Translations under genes and position numbers: made by a program
Shown here: positions 61,381 to 64,000 of the stretch, piece by piece
How the letters are laid out: every line of letters starts with the position of its first letter
Numbering within the stretch: position 1 is the stretch's first letter
NCBI RefSeq assembly: GCF_019429485.1
Contig: NZ_JAHXZN010000002.1
Coordinates: forward strand, 248,001-312,000
Length of the DNA: 64,000 nt
Direction: 5' to 3'
Source: Sphingomonas citri
Lineage (GTDB): Bacteria; Pseudomonadota; Alphaproteobacteria; Sphingomonadales; Sphingomonadaceae
The notes under the pieces: model-generated
Databases searched by the model: none
The model's input: only the letters and a program-made list of their open reading frames with translations
Told to the model about the DNA's origin: nothing

Positions 61381-63453
61381 TCAGTTCGCAGGGGCCGCCC
61401 CGGCGCGCCCGCGATAGCGGTCGAACCAGGCAAGGATCGCCGCCGCCTTGGCCGCCGACTGCGACGGCCGCGACGTGAAACCGCCGTGGCTCGCGCCCGG
61501 CACCTTCACCAGCGCGGTCGGCACCTTGGCGATCTGGAGCGCGGCATAATATTGCTCCGACTCGCTCACCGGGGTGCGATAATCCTCGCTGCCCACTACC
61601 ACGAGCGTCGGCGTGGTCACGTTGCCCACGAGGCTGAGCGGCGAGCGCACCCAGTAGCTCATCGGATCCTCCCACGGCAGCTTGCTGAACCAGTAGCGCG
61701 AGGTGAAGGTGGTGTTGTCCATCGTCAGCGCCTCGCTGAGCCAGTTGATCACCGGCTTCTGCGTCGCCGCCGCCTTGAAGCGGTGAGTCTTGCCGACGAT
61801 CCAGGCGGTCAGCACCCCGCCGCCCGAGCCGCCGGTGACGAACAGGTTATCCCCGTCGGCGGTGCCGTCGGCGATCGCGGCGTCGACCGCGGCCATCAGG
61901 TCGTCATAGTCGGCGGAAGGATAGTTCTTGTCGATCAGGTTGGCGAACTCGGCGCCGTAGGAGGTCGAGCCGCGCGGGTTGACCCACAGCACGGCATAGC
62001 CCGCCGCGGCGTAGAGCTGGACGTCGCTGGCGAAGGTCGGGCCATAGGCCGAGTGCGGGCCGCCGTGAATCTCGAGGATCAGCGGCACGCGCTGCCCCGC
62101 GGCGCGCGTCGGCGGCGTGGCGAGCCAGGCGTCGATCGCGCGGCCATCGGGCGCGGTGACGCTCAGCTTGCGGACGGGGGCGAGCGTCTTGGCGGCGGTC
62201 ATCACCGCGTTGAGCTGGGTCAGCCGGCGCGGCCTGCCGCCGGCGAGGACCCAGACGTCGGCCGGCGCGCCCGCGTCACCGCCGGTGTAGGCGACGGTGC
62301 CGTCGCGCGAGACCGAGAAGTCGCCGCCGGTATAGGGCCGGTCGAGCCCGCTGCCCTGGAGATTGTCGGCGATCACGCTGAGCTTGCCGTCGGTGCCGAC
62401 GCGCGCGAGCTTGCGCTGGCCGCGGTCGTCGTAACTGGCGTAGAGGCTGCGCCCGTCGCGCGCCCATTGCACGTCCTCGACGCTGCGATCGAGCGACGCG
62501 GTGAGCGAGCGTGGCGCGCCGCCGTCGGCCCCGCCGACGTAGAGCTGCGCGTCCTCATAGCCGCGGCGCTTGTCGTCGAAGCCGATCCAAGCGACTCGCT
62601 GGCCGTCGGGCGAGACGCGCGCGTTGGCATCCGGCCCCTGGCGCGTGGTCAGCGCGGTGACCGCGCCGGTGGCGAGGTCGACCGACTGGACGTCGGTGTT
62701 GAGCACCTCGCGCTCGGTGTCGCCGGCCCGGATCGCCGCGAACAGGATCCGGCGTCCGTCGGGGCTCCACGCCAGCGGGCCATCGTCGTCGAAGCGACCG
62801 AAGGTGAGCTGGCGCGCCGCGCCGCCGTCCGCCGCGACGACGAACAGGTGCGCATAGCCGGGCTTGCGATAGCCGGGGCCGTCGTTGCGATAGGTGACGC
62901 GGTCGATCACCTCCAGCCCCGGCGCCCATTTCGCGCCCTCGGGCTTGGCAGGCGCCTTGCCGAGCGTGGTGCCCTCGCCCGCGACATTGGCGACATAGGC
63001 GAGGCGGGTGCCGTCGGGCGACCAGGCGAGCGCGCTCGGGTCGCCGGGCAGCGAGGTGACGCGCGCGCTGCTGCCCGTCGCGAGCCAGCGCACGAACAGC
63101 TGCGACTGGTCGCCGTCACCCGCGACATAGGCGATCCGCGTGCCGTCGGGCGACCAGCGCGGCGAACTGCCCGAGGTGGCGAACGGGGTCTGGCGCCCGC
63201 TGGCGACGTCGACCAGCCACAGCGAGGAAGCCATGCGGTCGGTCATGATGTCGCCCGAGCGGCGGACGTAGACGATCGTCTTCCCATCCGGGCTGATCTG
63301 CGGGTCGCTCGCGACCGACAGGCCGAACAGGTCGGCGCCGGTGAAGAGGCGGGTGGGACCGTCCGCCGTGGCGGCGCGGGGCGGCTGCTGCGCGGCGGCG
63401 GGGGCGGCGAGCAGAGCGAGGCAGAGAGCGAGACGGGAGAGCGCTGGACGCAC
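61381..63453 (-). CDS. Secreted S9-family (prolyl oligopeptidase-like) peptidase
   Basis: 690 residues. The N-terminus (RLALCLALLAAPAAAQQ) is a signal peptide. Residues about 35-400 form a beta-propeller with repeated PD40-type units such as DPQISPDGKTIVYVRR, SPRWSPDGTRIAYVAG and PLAWSPDGRRILFAA. The alpha/beta-hydrolase domain has Ser543 in VTGGSGGGVL, Asp624 in GSEDYRTP and His656 in PGASHGGF, a complete triad. Probably a periplasmic or outer-membrane-associated dipeptidyl- or acylaminoacyl-peptidase. Start is GTG at 63453. Confidence 0.92.
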   Translation of the reverse strand: MRPALSRLALCLALLAAPAAAQQPPRAATADGPTRLFTGADLFGLSVASDPQISPDGKTIVYVRRSGDIMTDRMASSLWLVDVASGRQTPFATSGSSPRWSPDGTRIAYVAGDGDQSQLFVRWLATGSSARVTSLPGDPSALAWSPDGTRLAYVANVAGEGTTLGKAPAKPEGAKWAPGLEVIDRVTYRNDGPGYRKPGYAHLFVVAADGGAARQLTFGRFDDDGPLAWSPDGRRILFAAIRAGDTEREVLNTDVQSVDLATGAVTALTTRQGPDANARVSPDGQRVAWIGFDDKRRGYEDAQLYVGGADGGAPRSLTASLDRSVEDVQWARDGRSLYASYDDRGQRKLARVGTDGKLSVIADNLQGSGLDRPYTGGDFSVSRDGTVAYTGGDAGAPADVWVLAGGRPRRLTQLNAVMTAAKTLAPVRKLSVTAPDGRAIDAWLATPPTRAAGQRVPLILEIHGGPHSAYGPTFASDVQLYAAAGYAVLWVNPRGSTSYGAEFANLIDKNYPSADYDDLMAAVDAAIADGTADGDNLFVTGGSGGGVLTAWIVGKTHRFKAAATQKPVINWLSEALTMDNTTFTSRYWFSKLPWEDPMSYWVRSPLSLVGNVTTPTLVVVGSEDYRTPVSESEQYYAALQIAKVPTALVKVPGASHGGFTSRPSQSAAKAAAILAWFDRYRGRAGAAPAN

Positions 63454-63604
63454 GATGAGGACGACTCCGCGGGGGATGGGACGGGCGCGATCATGGACGA
63501 AAGTATCGGCGGCGCAATGAGGCGGGTGGGTGAGGTTTGAGGCGAAGTGGAAGGCGCGAGGAGAAGCCCTCTTATAAGGAGCGGCGTCCTATCCCGAGCG
63601 CGAG

Positions 63605-63695
63605 CGTGCCCCGGCGAAGGCCGGGGCCCAGGTAGGGACGTGAGTGGCTCTCACACCGGGCTTCCCAACTGGGCCCCGGCCTCCGCCGGGGCACG
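63605..63695. repeat. Intergenic inverted repeat, family B copy 3
   Basis: The best copy: two 27-bp arms (63605-63631 and 63669-63695) that pair with a single mismatch around a 37-base centre. Arms carry CGTGCCCCGGCG, then AAGGCCGGGGCCCAG. It lies in the 438-base gap between the divergent S9 peptidase and MFS genes; I see no gene in that gap. Confidence 0.78.
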
Positions 63696-63891
63696 CGCTC
63701 GCGATGGCGAATGCTCCCGACGGACGGCCGGACACGCGCTGCGGTAGATCATGAAACGAGTTCGGCATGAGGTCCGAGCGGGCGGCGCGACCTCCTGCTC
63801 CCCGCCCCGCCCCATATCGGCGGCGCCCCCTTCCCTCCCGCCCCGCCTCTGTTACGCTCCTCGCAACGACGAACATCGGGAGGGAACGGGC

Positions 63892-64000
63892 ATGACCCCG
63901 GACGGCGACCAGCGCGCGAGCGGCTATGCGTGGTACGTGCTCGCGGTCCTGTTCGTCGTCTACATCCTCAATTTCGTCGACCGGCAGGTGATCTCGATCC
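63892..64000 (+). CDS. MFS transporter, N-terminal part (runs off the window)
   Basis: Only 36 codons are present. After TPDGDQRASG comes a first membrane helix (YAWYVLAVLFVVYILNFVDR) and QVISI. The pattern LNFVDRQVISI is the first helix-loop signature of spinster-like MFS transporters. GGAGGG lies nine bases before the ATG. Substrate unknown. Confidence 0.75.
   Translation, partial: MTPDGDQRASGYAWYVLAVLFVVYILNFVDRQVISI

Overview
The window is a GC-rich chromosomal segment of an alphaproteobacterium, most likely a sphingomonad. The gene content supports this: a dcw cluster in the order mraZ-rsmH-ftsL-ftsI-murE-murF-mraY-murD-ftsW-murG-murC-murB-ddl-ftsQ-ftsA-ftsZ, an NDUFA12-type complex I accessory subunit beside a DUF2155 gene, a PEP-CTERM protein, a PhoX phosphatase, a two-domain cold-shock protein, an HWE-type histidine kinase and a direct-repeat GTTC-N7-GTTC SOS box. 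I see no plasmid, phage, IS element or CRISPR signature. Assignments rest on reading motifs, lengths and gene order; no database search was run.

Layout. 1-6 kb: the end of a PAS hybrid histidine kinase, a small membrane protein with a methyltransferase-like partner, a sirtuin, a PEP-CTERM protein, phenylalanine 4-hydroxylase and a DUF2459 protein. 6-13 kb: a pirin, a bile-acid/sodium-symporter-like protein, a LysR regulator and a large PhoX carrying an Ig/PKD-like segment, with a five-repeat PHO-box array upstream. 13-14 kb: rplJ-rplL with an L10 leader and terminators. 14-20 kb: a three-gene sugar operon (Gfo/Idh/MocA, SDR, GH15), a uracil-DNA-glycosylase-family gene, a sulfite-oxidase-like protein, tRNA-Arg(CCG) and a small secreted protein. 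20-21 kb: dapB-nth. 21.6-40.2 kb: the complete dcw cluster on the minus strand, read from mraZ down to ftsZ, with nearly every junction a 4-base stop/start overlap. 40-50 kb: a cysteine synthase, DUF962, a Y-family polymerase, a lipoprotein, ParA, aat, DUF2155, NDUFA12, DUF192, the cold-shock protein, RecX and a fatty-acyl-AMP ligase. 50-57 kb: a GGDEF-EAL protein, tRNA-Trp, secE-nusG, an inserted AraC gene and rplK-rplA. 57-64 kb: an FMN-dependent 2-hydroxyacid oxidase, a histidine kinase/receiver/Crp-Fnr operon, a secreted S9 peptidase and the start of an MFS transporter.

How the genes work together. The dcw genes make lipid II and assemble the divisome. Their first gene, mraZ, encodes a repressor, and four GGGA-type repeats at exact 10-bp spacing lie upstream of it as a probable operator. 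rplJL, secE-nusG and rplKA have similar CTTG(A/C)C-type promoters. phoX looks PhoB-controlled and the Y-family polymerase looks LexA-controlled.

Most noteworthy: (1) murB and ddl form one uninterrupted reading frame, joined by a short linker that contains a perfect 8-bp palindrome, so the cell appears to encode a MurB-Ddl fusion; (2) the five-unit PHO box beside the rplJL promoter; (3) the SOS box at the polymerase; (4) the mraZ operator repeats; (5) two families of intergenic inverted repeats at six places; (6) a 184-bp tail-to-tail coding overlap between aat and the DUF2155 gene.
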